NCBI GenBank assembly: GCA_035699745.1
Contig: DASSPH010000083.1
Coordinates: 1-64,000 of the forward strand
DNA: 64,000 bases
Origin: Vicinamibacterales bacterium
Lineage (GTDB): Bacteria > Acidobacteriota > Vicinamibacteria > Vicinamibacterales > 2-12-FULL-66-21
Reading direction: 5' to 3'
The position numbers and the translations under genes were made by a program. The notes beneath the pieces were generated by a model, which was not told the DNA's origin, ran no database searches, and saw nothing but the letters and a program-made list of their open reading frames with translations. Numbering within the stretch: position 1 is the first letter of the stretch; every line of letters begins with the position of its first letter. Positions 8,573-16,182 of the stretch are shown here, piece after piece.

Positions 8573-9448
8573 GTGAACCTGCGTTCTGTGTTCCCGCCGA
8601 TGCCGACGCCGTTCAAGGACGGCGAGGTCGACACCGCGGCCATTCAGTCGAACGTTCGCAAGTGGATCGCCGCCGGCCTCGGCGGGGTCCTGACGGTAGG
8701 GACCAACGGCGAGGCGGCGCTGCTCGAAGACGACGAGGCGGACCGCGTCATCGAAGCGGCGAGGCGGGAGGTGCCGGCCGATCGCGTGCTGCTCGCCGGC
8801 GCCGGGCACGAGTCGACGCGCGCGACGATCGCCGCGGCGCGGCGGGCGGCGGCCGCAGGCGCCGATGCCGTGCTGGTGAAGACTCCGTCCGTCTACCGCG
8901 CCCATGTCGCCGCCGCCGGGCTGATCGCGCACTACACGGCGGTCGCGGATGCCAGTCCGGTTCCCGTCCTCCTCTACAACTTCCCGGCCTCGACCGGCGT
9001 GAACCTTGCTCCCGACACGGTGGCGCAGCTCGCCGCGCATCCCAACATCATCGGCATGAAGGAAACGAGCACGGACGGCGCACAGTTCGCGGATCTCGCG
9101 GCCGCCGTGCCGAGCGGCTTCACCGTGCTCTGCGGCGCGGCGCCGGGCGTCTTCGCCGCGCTCTGCGCCGGCGCCGCCGGGGCGATCATCGCCGTTTCGT
9201 CGCTGCTGCCGTCGGCGTGTCTGGATCTGCTCGCGCACGTGCGCGCCGGCCGGCTCGACGAGGCGCGTGCGCTGCAGCGGCGGATCACCCCGCTCGGCCG
9301 CGCCGTCACGACCGCCTACGGCATTCCCGGTCTGAAGGCGGCGCTCGATCTCTCCGGTTACCGCGGCGGCGAGCCTCGTCCGCCCCTTGCTCCTCTTTCA
9401 GCGGACGCCGTCGAACGGATCCGCGTGCTGCTCCATGGCGCCAACTGA
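8573..9448 (+). CDS. 4-hydroxy-2-oxoglutarate aldolase-like protein (DapA/NAL superfamily)
   Basis: 291-aa class I aldolase of the DHDPS/N-acetylneuraminate lyase superfamily. GTNGEAALL, Tyr135 in LLYNFPASTG and Schiff-base Lys163 in GMKETS are in place. Several blocks recall animal HOGA1 more than DapA: HYTAVADASPVPVLLY, QLAAHPNIIGMK and TTAYGIPGLKAALDLSGYRGG. The expected reaction is then 4-hydroxy-2-oxoglutarate to pyruvate plus glyoxylate. This fits the next gene, an alanine-glyoxylate-type aminotransferase that overlaps it by 14 bp. Start GTG at 8573, with a TACGTT box only 6 nt upstream. DapA activity cannot be excluded. Confidence 0.8.
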   Translation: MNLRSVFPPMPTPFKDGEVDTAAIQSNVRKWIAAGLGGVLTVGTNGEAALLEDDEADRVIEAARREVPADRVLLAGAGHESTRATIAAARRAAAAGADAVLVKTPSVYRAHVAAAGLIAHYTAVADASPVPVLLYNFPASTGVNLAPDTVAQLAAHPNIIGMKETSTDGAQFADLAAAVPSGFTVLCGAAPGVFAALCAGAAGAIIAVSSLLPSACLDLLAHVRAGRLDEARALQRRITPLGRAVTTAYGIPGLKAALDLSGYRGGEPRPPLAPLSADAVERIRVLLHGAN

Positions 9449-10583
9449 ACCCACGTCCGCCAACGCTTCCACCTCCGCTCGCGCCGCGGCGGACCAGACC
9501 GCCGGCAGGCTGCTGCTCGGTCCCGGTCCCAGCCCGGTCGCGCCGCGGGTCATGCACGCCATGCAGCGGCCCGTGCTCAGTCATCTCGATCCCGACATGA
9601 TGGCGATCCTCGACGACATGCGGGCGCGGCTGCGGCGCCTGTTCAAGGCGGACGAGGGCGCCTTCGCATTCGCCGTCTCGGGCACCGGAACCGCGGGGAT
9701 GGAAACGGCGGTCGCGAATCTCGCCAGGCCGGGGGCGCGCGCGATCGCCGTGGTGACCGGCTACTTCGGCGATCGCCTGGCGCAGATGCTCGAGCGCCAT
9801 GGCGCGCAGGTCTCGCGCGTCACCGTCGAGTGGGGGCGGGCCTGCGATCCCGCGCAGCTCGAGCACGCGCTGGCCGGCGGTGCCGACCTGGTGACGATGG
9901 TGCACGCGGAGACGTCGACCGGCGTGCTGAATCCCGTCGCGGAGATGTGCCGCGCCGCCAGGGCGGCCGGCGCGCGCACCATCGTCGACGCGGTGACGTC
10001 GTTCGGCGCGCACCCGGTGGACGCCGCGGCGTGGGGCGCGGACGTCGTCTACAGCTGCTCGCAGAAGGGGCTGGGGGCGCCGTCGGGCCTTGCGCCGGTG
10101 ATGTTCACCGCAGAGGCGATCGCCGGCCTGAAGGCTGCCGGATCGCGTCGATCGTTTTATCTCGACCTCGGGCTGCTGCAGGACTACTGGATCGATCGCA
10201 AGTATCACCACACGATCTCCGCACCGTTGATCCATGCGCTGCACGAGGCGCTCGTCGCGGTCGAGGAGGAAGGGCTCGAGCCGCGGTGGGAGCGGCATCG
10301 CGTCAATCACCTCGCGCTCGTGGACGCGCTCGGATCCATCGGCCTCGAGCTGCTGCCGCCGCCGGCAGAGCGGCTGTGGTCGCTGAACGCGGTGAAGGTG
10401 CCGGAGGGGGTCGACGAAGCGGCCGTGCGCAAAGGGCTGCTGCAGCAGTTCGGCATCGAGATCGGCGCCGGCCTGGGCCCGCTCGCCGGGAAGATCTGGC
10501 GCGTCGGTCTGATGGGATCGGGCTCGACGTCCGCCAACGTATCCATCCTCACGGACGCGCTGCGGACCCTGCTGCGCCGATGA
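9435..10583 (+). CDS. Alanine-glyoxylate / serine-pyruvate type aminotransferase (class V)
   Basis: 382-aa PLP enzyme of aminotransferase class V. It opens with LLLGPGPSPVAPRVM and carries the PLP lysine Lys211 in SQKGLGAPSG. YHHTISAPLIHALHEAL and GGLGPLAGKIWRVGLMG-like blocks (here GAGLGPLAGKIWRVGLMG) match the AGXT family. The expected role is transamination of glyoxylate to glycine with alanine or serine as donor. The ATG at 9435 lies inside the aldolase gene, and the stop overlaps the mtgA start (ATGA), so three genes are coupled. Some relatives are phosphoserine- or purine-linked enzymes, so the substrate is inferred. Confidence 0.85.
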   Translation: MAPTEPTSANASTSARAAADQTAGRLLLGPGPSPVAPRVMHAMQRPVLSHLDPDMMAILDDMRARLRRLFKADEGAFAFAVSGTGTAGMETAVANLARPGARAIAVVTGYFGDRLAQMLERHGAQVSRVTVEWGRACDPAQLEHALAGGADLVTMVHAETSTGVLNPVAEMCRAARAAGARTIVDAVTSFGAHPVDAAAWGADVVYSCSQKGLGAPSGLAPVMFTAEAIAGLKAAGSRRSFYLDLGLLQDYWIDRKYHHTISAPLIHALHEALVAVEEEGLEPRWERHRVNHLALVDALGSIGLELLPPPAERLWSLNAVKVPEGVDEAAVRKGLLQQFGIEIGAGLGPLAGKIWRVGLMGSGSTSANVSILTDALRTLLRR

Positions 10584-11455
10584 AAAAGGGTGCCGTCCGG
10601 GGCTGGCTGCGCCGAGCCGGCCGCGGTGTCCTCATCCTGCTCGCACTCGGGTTTTCGCTCGCGGCCTACGTGTATCTGTCCCTGCCTGACGTGCGCGTGC
10701 TCCGCACGAAGAACCCGACGACCACGGCGTTCATGGAGCTGCGGACGCGGCAGGCGCGCGCCAAGGGGCTGCCTTCGCAGCGCGACCAGCGCTGGGTGCC
10801 CTACGCGCGCATCTCGAACCATCTCAAGCGCGCCGTCATCGTCACCGAGGACAGCGCCTTCTGGAAGCACGAAGGGGTCGACTACGAGCAGCTGCGCGAG
10901 TCGATGGAGGTGAACTGGGAGCGCGGCGAGTTCGCGCGCGGCGCCAGCACCATCACCCAGCAGCTCGCGAAGAACCTGTACCTCTCGCCGTCGAAGAATC
11001 CCCTCCGCAAGCTGCGCGAGCTGATGATCACGCGCCGCCTCGAGGTCGAGCTGACCAAGCAGCGCATCCTCGAGATCTATCTGAACGTGATCGAATGGGG
11101 GGACGGCATCTGGGGGGCGGAGGCGGCGGCGCGGCGGTATTTCCGCAAGTCCGCCGCCGAGTTGAACGCGACGGAATCCGCGCTGCTTGCCGGCGCGATC
11201 GCCAATCCGCACATCATGGACCCGGGCCGGCCCTCGGCCAGGCTCCGCCGCCGCCAGCAGATGATCATGAGAAGGATGGGCGCGGTCACCCCGCCTCCGG
11301 TCACCGCCGAACCCGCGATCCCGGCGGTCCCGAGCTTGGACGCCATTCCCAGCCTGCCGCCGCCCGATGTCGCGGCCCCCTCAGCCCCCCTGACCCTCCC
11401 CGGGACCCCCGTCGCCCCCCCGAAACCCCCCGGCCGGGGAGGACCTGGGCATTAA
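10580..11455 (+). CDS. mtgA: Monofunctional peptidoglycan glycosyltransferase MtgA
   Basis: 291-aa membrane-anchored GT51 enzyme that polymerises lipid II into glycan strands. It has one N-terminal transmembrane helix (about 15-37), then the GT51 blocks: catalytic Glu90 in VTEDSAFWKHEG, GASTITQQLAKNLYLSP, RKLRELMITRRLE and ILEIYLNVIEWGDGIWGAEAAA. A proline-rich tail of about 55 residues after the catalytic domain is unusual for MtgA and may cross the periplasm or bind partners. It shares ATGA with the aminotransferase stop. Confidence 0.92.
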   Translation: MKKGAVRGWLRRAGRGVLILLALGFSLAAYVYLSLPDVRVLRTKNPTTTAFMELRTRQARAKGLPSQRDQRWVPYARISNHLKRAVIVTEDSAFWKHEGVDYEQLRESMEVNWERGEFARGASTITQQLAKNLYLSPSKNPLRKLRELMITRRLEVELTKQRILEIYLNVIEWGDGIWGAEAAARRYFRKSAAELNATESALLAGAIANPHIMDPGRPSARLRRRQQMIMRRMGAVTPPPVTAEPAIPAVPSLDAIPSLPPPDVAAPSAPLTLPGTPVAPPKPPGRGGPGH

Positions 11456-11474
11456 ATCTTTGCTCCTGTTCACC

Positions 11475-11504
11475 TTGACAGCCGTCGGGGGATGTCCGTA
11501 TAGT
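11475..11504 (+). promoter_or_regulatory. Sigma70-type promoter for the metallopeptidase gene
   Basis: TTGACA (11475-11480) and TATAGT (11499-11504) with an 18-bp spacer: the best -35/-10 match seen in the window. It lies just after mtgA and about 80 nt before the next start codon. Confidence 0.75.
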
Positions 11505-11586
11505 CGCATCGTTCCCGTTCCCTAGCAGCCAGCGGCAGGCACGGTTGGACCGGCGCGAGCCGAGGTCCGGCCGGAGTGTGTCGGTG

Positions 11587-12408
11587 ATGATCAATTACAC
11601 AGAGCGCATCACGCGCTTGATGCAGGACGTCGTCGCACGTACTCCCGCGCTCGGTTTCATCGATTTGCGGGAAGTGCTCGTGTTCGGGCGCTTCGGCCGC
11701 CCGGAATCGGAAGGGGCCTTCGCGACCTGCCACTGCTTGACGCTGCCGGAATCCGAACCTGGCTACTACTTCTGGCGCGATCGGGATACGGGCGAGTTGA
11801 CGCGGCGCTCGGAGTGGTTCGTCACCAAGACTCCTGAAGTGCGGCGCCACGGCACCCGCATCAAGTACTTGATCTCCTTCGTGCTGCCGCGATTCTGCGA
11901 GCAGACGCTCGAGCGGTCCTGGAAAGCCGACTTGTACGGCCCGGTCGAGCCGTGGGTGGCGAAGCTCGACACCATCGTCCACGAGCTGTACCACATCGAT
12001 CCCGCGGCCACCGGAATCCGCCAGGTGATGAACGCCGACGGCACGCGCGCGCGCGGCACTCACGCGCCTGAGTTCTACGACAACGTCGCCGCGATGACGA
12101 AGCAGTATCTCGCGTCGAACCCGGACCCGTCGCTGTACGAGTTCCTGGGGTATGACTTCACCGAGCTGCATCGCCGCTATGGCGGCGTGGCGGCAACCAC
12201 CTTCAGGAATTTCCCGTCGTTTCCGCAACGCTACATGGAGCGATGCGCCACGCTGCCGGTCGAGACGGGTGCCGGCGTGAAGATCGAGCCGTTGAAGCGC
12301 CCGGGGCAGCCGCCGCTCTACACCGAGCGCGATCTCCACGTGCGCCAGTTCACCGGCGCGACCGCGCGCCGGATCACAGGATCCGTTTCACTCCAACAAA
12401 GCGCGTAG
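11587..12408 (+). CDS. Putative zinc metallopeptidase (HExxH)
   Basis: 273-aa soluble protein with a zinc-peptidase motif, HELYHID, near residue 135, and a later THAPEFYDNV segment that could give a third ligand. No signal peptide is seen. The layout resembles small putative metallopeptidase families described from phages and bacteria, but I cannot name the family with certainty and the substrate is unknown. The ATG at 11587 is preceded by GGAG; an adjacent in-frame GTG at 11584 is possible. Its 3' end overlaps the convergent NlpC/P60 gene by 35 bp. Confidence 0.7.
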   Translation: MINYTERITRLMQDVVARTPALGFIDLREVLVFGRFGRPESEGAFATCHCLTLPESEPGYYFWRDRDTGELTRRSEWFVTKTPEVRRHGTRIKYLISFVLPRFCEQTLERSWKADLYGPVEPWVAKLDTIVHELYHIDPAATGIRQVMNADGTRARGTHAPEFYDNVAAMTKQYLASNPDPSLYEFLGYDFTELHRRYGGVAATTFRNFPSFPQRYMERCATLPVETGAGVKIEPLKRPGQPPLYTERDLHVRQFTGATARRITGSVSLQQSA

Positions 12409-12958
12409 ACCAGTACGGCGCGCTCAGCCGCTCGACGCGGACTTCGCCGTAGCCGCTCGGCGCGTGGACGAACTCGTCCCCGCCGATCGAAATCCCGACG
12501 TGTGACGCGCCCGAGGTGACGGTCGTGAAGAACACGAGGTCGCCCGGCTCGAGCGAGGACGGTTCGACGTCGCGTCCGGCGCGGAACTGTTCGCTGACCG
12601 TGCGCGGCACGCGCACGCCGTTCTGGCCGAACACGTACTGAACGAATCCGCTGCAATCGAATCCGGTCGGATCGCTGCCGCCGTTGCGGTAGGGGGCGCC
12701 GCGCAGGTTGAGCGCGGTGCCGGTGATGCCGTACGCCGCCGCGCTGCGTCCGCCGAACGTCCCGACCGCTGATGCCGGCGGCGGCACGGGCGCCGATGGC
12801 GATCCGACCGTCGCCGTCGGCGTGGGCGGCGGCGGTGCGGGCGCCGGCGCCGGCGCCCGCGGCGTCGGGAACGGCCGCGGCGTTCCTCCCGTGGTCGCGC
12901 ACGCGGACGTCAGGATCGTCACCGCGATCACAAAACTGCTGCAGAGGGACCGGCTCAT
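12374..12958 (-). CDS. NlpC/P60 family peptidoglycan endopeptidase, lipoprotein
   Basis: 194-aa cell-wall hydrolase cleaving within peptide stems. It has a lipoprotein signal (lipobox around LTSAC, Cys about 20), a proline-rich linker of about 45 residues, then the NlpC/P60 domain. Catalytic Cys is in FDCSGFVQYVF, His in ASHVGISIG, and a third polar residue probably lies in EFVHAPS. PGDLVFF is the usual block between them. It is convergent with the metallopeptidase gene and divergent from the HNH gene. Confidence 0.92.
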   Translation of the reverse strand: MSRSLCSSFVIAVTILTSACATTGGTPRPFPTPRAPAPAPAPPPPTPTATVGSPSAPVPPPASAVGTFGGRSAAAYGITGTALNLRGAPYRNGGSDPTGFDCSGFVQYVFGQNGVRVPRTVSEQFRAGRDVEPSSLEPGDLVFFTTVTSGASHVGISIGGDEFVHAPSGYGEVRVERLSAPYWSTRFVGVKRIL

Positions 12959-12979
12959 CGGGCAGATCGAATTATCGGC

Positions 12980-12985
12980 TAAAAT
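12980..12985 (+). promoter_or_regulatory. -10 box TAAAAT close to the HNH start codon
   Basis: TAAAAT ends 12 nt before the ATG at 12998, so transcription would start only about 6 nt upstream of the start codon. No Shine-Dalgarno sequence fits. No clear -35 box is visible. Confidence 0.5.
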
Positions 12986-12997
12986 AGCGCAGGCTGT

Positions 12998-13534
12998 ATG
13001 GAGCAGACCCTGCTTCTCAACGCCACGTACGAGCCGCTGAAGGTCGTCCACTGGCAGAAGGCGATCACGCTCTGGTGCCAGGGGAAGGTCGAGGTCATCT
13101 CTACGTACGAGCGGGAAGTCCGGTCCGTCTCGTTCAGCTTCAAGATGCCGTCGGTCATCCGGCTGCTCCGCTACATCAAGATCAAGCGGCAGATCGACTA
13201 CGTGCCGTTCTCGCGCGCCAACATCTACGCCCGGGACGAGCACACCTGCCAGTACTGCGCAACGCTGTTGCCCAGTGCGGATTTGACCTTCGATCATGTG
13301 GTGCCGGTCGCCCAGGGCGGCCGAAAAGACTGGGAGAACATCGTCACCTGCTGCATCCCCTGCAACCGCCGCAAGGGCGGCCGGACGCCCGAGCAGGCCG
13401 GCATGCACCTGATTCGCCTGCCCAGACGGCCCGACAAGGCTCCGGCGATCCGCATCACCATCGGCCTGCGCAACGCGCCCGATTCGTGGCGCGATTACTT
13501 CTACTGGAACGTCGAGCTCGACGACGAGAGTTGA
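12998..13534 (+). CDS. HNH endonuclease-domain protein
   Basis: 178-aa protein. Residues about 1-70 form an N-terminal region common to a widespread bacterial HNH family (start MEQTLLLNATYEPLKVV). The HNH domain follows: CQYC, then DLTFDHVVPVAQGG with the catalytic His, NIVTCCIPCNRRKG with the Asn and a second zinc CxxC. It is probably a DNA-binding nuclease; its cellular role is not established. It stands alone, with no methylase or phage genes beside it, so it looks chromosomal rather than mobile. Confidence 0.88.
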   Translation: MEQTLLLNATYEPLKVVHWQKAITLWCQGKVEVISTYEREVRSVSFSFKMPSVIRLLRYIKIKRQIDYVPFSRANIYARDEHTCQYCATLLPSADLTFDHVVPVAQGGRKDWENIVTCCIPCNRRKGGRTPEQAGMHLIRLPRRPDKAPAIRITIGLRNAPDSWRDYFYWNVELDDES

Positions 13535-13535
13535 C

Positions 13536-14567
13536 GTGGGTCCGGTGAACGCCGCGCCGGGTGGACGCGTGACCTCCGTCCACCCGCTGTGGGCGATCGA
13601 GGGGGGCCGCATCACGCTCGAGGGGCAGGGTTTCCTCGTCGACGGCAGCCTGCCGCACGTCCGCGTGGGTCCCGAGCGGGCGCGTCTCGCCTGCGCGTCG
13701 TCTGCGTCTCTGACGGTGATCGTGCCGGCGGGTCTCGAGGGCGGGCAGACCGCCGTGCGCATCGACGAGCTGCCGGGAGAGACGGCGTTCGTGGAAATCG
13801 GCGCGCCGCTGGTCACCGGCGTCCACCACGTCGACAGCCCTGCGTACGATCGGCACGGCAACCTCTACGTCACCTTCAGCGGATCGCGAGGCCAGCAGGC
13901 GCCGGTCGGCATCTTCGTCGTGCGCCCCGACGGCACGCGCGAGCCGTTCGTGACCGACGTGCCGAACCCGACCTCGCTGGCGTTCGGCCCGGACGGCGGG
14001 CTCTACGTCTCGAGCCGGTTCGACGGCAGCGTGTACCGCGTCGAGGCGGACGGACGGGCTTCGATTTACGCCACCGATCTCGGCGTCGCGTGCGGCCTTG
14101 CCTTCGGCCGCGACGGGCGGTTGTACGTCGGCGATCGATCCGGCTCCGTGCTGCGCATCGAACCGGACGGGCGGTCGCAGCTGTTCGCGGCGCTGCCGCC
14201 GAGCGTCGCCGCGTTCCATCTGGCGTTCGGCCCGGACGACCATCTCTATGTCGCCGCGCCCACCTTGAACACGCACGACGCGATCTACCGCATCGCGCCC
14301 GGCGGCACCGTGGAAACGTGGGGCGGGCGCTACGGGCGGCCGCAAGGGATCGCGTTCGATGCCGCCGGTCATCTGTACGTCGTCGACGCGCTGGCCGGGG
14401 CCAGCGCGCTCTATCGGGTCCGCGTCGATGCGCCTGACAGCCCCGAGCTCCTGCTGTCGGGGGGACCGCTGATCGGGCTCGCCTTCGACCCGCACGGCGG
14501 GATCGCGCTCGCGGCGGCCGAGACGGTGTACCGGCTCGCGGTGCGGGTCCGCGGCCTGCTGCCGTAA
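13536..14567 (+). CDS. IPT/TIG plus beta-propeller (SMP-30/NHL-like) protein
   Basis: 343-aa protein. An N-terminal IPT/TIG-like immunoglobulin fold (about 10-90) is followed by a six-bladed-type propeller with repeated units such as LAFGPDGGLYVSSRFDGSVYR, LAFGRDGRLYVGDRSG and IAFDAAGHLYVVDALAG. SMP-30/strictosidine-synthase-like or NHL propellers share this pattern. No signal peptide is visible, so it may be cytoplasmic. It begins one base after the HNH stop with GTG and is probably cotranscribed. Function unknown. Confidence 0.7.
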   Translation: MGPVNAAPGGRVTSVHPLWAIEGGRITLEGQGFLVDGSLPHVRVGPERARLACASSASLTVIVPAGLEGGQTAVRIDELPGETAFVEIGAPLVTGVHHVDSPAYDRHGNLYVTFSGSRGQQAPVGIFVVRPDGTREPFVTDVPNPTSLAFGPDGGLYVSSRFDGSVYRVEADGRASIYATDLGVACGLAFGRDGRLYVGDRSGSVLRIEPDGRSQLFAALPPSVAAFHLAFGPDDHLYVAAPTLNTHDAIYRIAPGGTVETWGGRYGRPQGIAFDAAGHLYVVDALAGASALYRVRVDAPDSPELLLSGGPLIGLAFDPHGGIALAAAETVYRLAVRVRGLLP

Positions 14568-14607
14568 CGGCGCTGTCCCGGCGCGCAGGAGGCCGGCGCG
14601 TCCGGGG

Positions 14608-14613
14608 TAGAAT
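14608..14613 (+). promoter_or_regulatory. -10 box TAGAAT 9 nt before the permease start
   Basis: The 12-mer GGGGTAGAATCC containing this box recurs identically before the lipoprotein gene at 53726. With 9 nt between box and ATG, the transcript would be almost leaderless. Confidence 0.55.
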
Positions 14614-14622
14614 CCGTCGGCA

Positions 14623-16107
14623 ATGAGCCAATTGTTCCGGCGCAAGCCGATCTCCGAACTCATCGTCGCGGAAAGCGGACAAGGGCTGAAGCGGGTGATG
14701 GGGGCCGGCGATCTCATCATGCTGGCCATCGGCGCGGTGATTGGCGCCGGCATCTTTTCCTCCATCGGCACCGCCGCCGCGGGTGAGACCCTGCCGACTG
14801 GTGAGATCGTCCGCTACGGCGCCGGCCCGGCGCTGATCTTCTCTTTCATCCTGCTCGGCGTCGTCTGCGGCCTGGCCGGGCTGTGCTACGCGGAGCTCGC
14901 GTCGATGATCCCGCAGGCGGGCAGCGCCTACGCCTATTCGTACGCGACGCTCGGCGAGCTGATCGCGTGGATCATCGGCTGGGACCTGATCCTCGAGTAC
15001 GCGGTCGGCAACATCGCGGTCGCGATTGCGTGGAGCGGCTATTTCAATTCGCTGCTCTCCGGGTTCGGCATCGTGCTGCCGGAGTGGCTGACCCACGGCT
15101 ACCGCACGGCGCTGCTCAGTTCGAATCCCGAGATCCACGGCCTGCTGCAAACCGCTCCGCGAATCGCCGGCATTCCCGTCCTGCTCAACATTCCGGCGGC
15201 GCTGATCGTGCTCGCCATCACCTGGCTGCTCTACATCGGCGTGCGCGAGAGCACGCGCGCCAACAACGCGATGGTGGCCGTGAAGCTCATCGTGCTGGCG
15301 GTGTTCATCGTCCTGGGCGGGATGCACATCGACACCGCCAACTACACGCCGTTCGCGCCGAATGGATGGCGCGGCATCCATCAGGGGGCGGCGATCGTCT
15401 TCTTCGCGTACATCGGCTTCGACGCGATCTCCACGGCGGCGGAAGAGACGAAGAATCCTCAGCGCAACATGCCGATCGGCATCCTCGGCGGCCTGGCAAT
15501 CTGCACGTTGATCTACGTCATCGTCGGGATCGTGGCCACCGGACTCGTGCCGTACACCGAGCTCAAGGCGGCCGACCCGCTGGCGCGGGCGCTCGAAGTC
15601 GCGGGGCTGCCGATTGCGAGCTGGTTCGTGGCGTTCGGCGCGGTGGTGTCGCTCACCGCGGTGCTGCTCGTCTTTCAGTACGGGCAGCCGCGCATCTTCA
15701 TGGCGATGGCGCGCGACGGCCTGCTGCCGGCATGGGCCTCGAAGATTCATCCCAAGTACCGCACGCCGCACATCACGACCATCGTCACGGGTCTGGTCGT
15801 CGCGTTCGGCAGCCTGTTCATGGACGAGAACGAGATCTACGACCTGACCAACATCGGCACGCTGTCGGCGTTCGCGATCGTGTGCATCGGCGTCCTGGTG
15901 CTGCGCTATACCGACCCGGCTCGACCCCGCCCCTTCCGCGTGCCGTTCGTCTGGGGCGTTGCGCTGGTGGGCGCCCTGGCCTGCCTCTACACGATGAGGG
16001 GGCTGCCGGTCCACGCCTGGGAGCGGTTCGGGATCTGGCTGGCGATCGGCCTCGCGCTCTACTTCGTCTACGGGTATCGCAACAGCCGCCTGAGATCGAG
16101 CGCGTAG
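14623..16107 (+). CDS. Amino-acid permease (APC superfamily, CAT-like)
   Basis: 494-aa integral membrane transporter with about 12 helices. The consensus first helix IMLAIGAVIGAGIFSSIG carries the unwound GxGIF motif. YAELASMIPQAGSAYAYSYATLGELIAWIIGWDLILEYAV and the later FFAYIGFDAISTAAEETKNPQRNMPIGI are hallmarks of cationic-amino-acid/YfnA-type APC carriers (motifs split here for brevity). It probably imports amino acids by proton symport. The start has no Shine-Dalgarno sequence. Confidence 0.9.
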   Translation: MSQLFRRKPISELIVAESGQGLKRVMGAGDLIMLAIGAVIGAGIFSSIGTAAAGETLPTGEIVRYGAGPALIFSFILLGVVCGLAGLCYAELASMIPQAGSAYAYSYATLGELIAWIIGWDLILEYAVGNIAVAIAWSGYFNSLLSGFGIVLPEWLTHGYRTALLSSNPEIHGLLQTAPRIAGIPVLLNIPAALIVLAITWLLYIGVRESTRANNAMVAVKLIVLAVFIVLGGMHIDTANYTPFAPNGWRGIHQGAAIVFFAYIGFDAISTAAEETKNPQRNMPIGILGGLAICTLIYVIVGIVATGLVPYTELKAADPLARALEVAGLPIASWFVAFGAVVSLTAVLLVFQYGQPRIFMAMARDGLLPAWASKIHPKYRTPHITTIVTGLVVAFGSLFMDENEIYDLTNIGTLSAFAIVCIGVLVLRYTDPARPRPFRVPFVWGVALVGALACLYTMRGLPVHAWERFGIWLAIGLALYFVYGYRNSRLRSSA

Positions 16108-16182
16108 TAGAATAGTCCTCCCCAGTACCTCTTCTCTTCTGTCCGAACGACGCCGTGTGGTGTCGAAGAATCAGGAGGTTCG

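Noticed and set aside
8573-9448. Calling the aldolase DapA
   Set aside because: Key blocks fit 4-hydroxy-2-oxoglutarate aldolases better, and the coupled neighbour is a glyoxylate-type aminotransferase. lysA is far away.
12998-13534. HNH gene as part of a phage, intron or restriction system
   Set aside because: No neighbouring methylase, terminase or capsid gene; it is embedded among ordinary genes.
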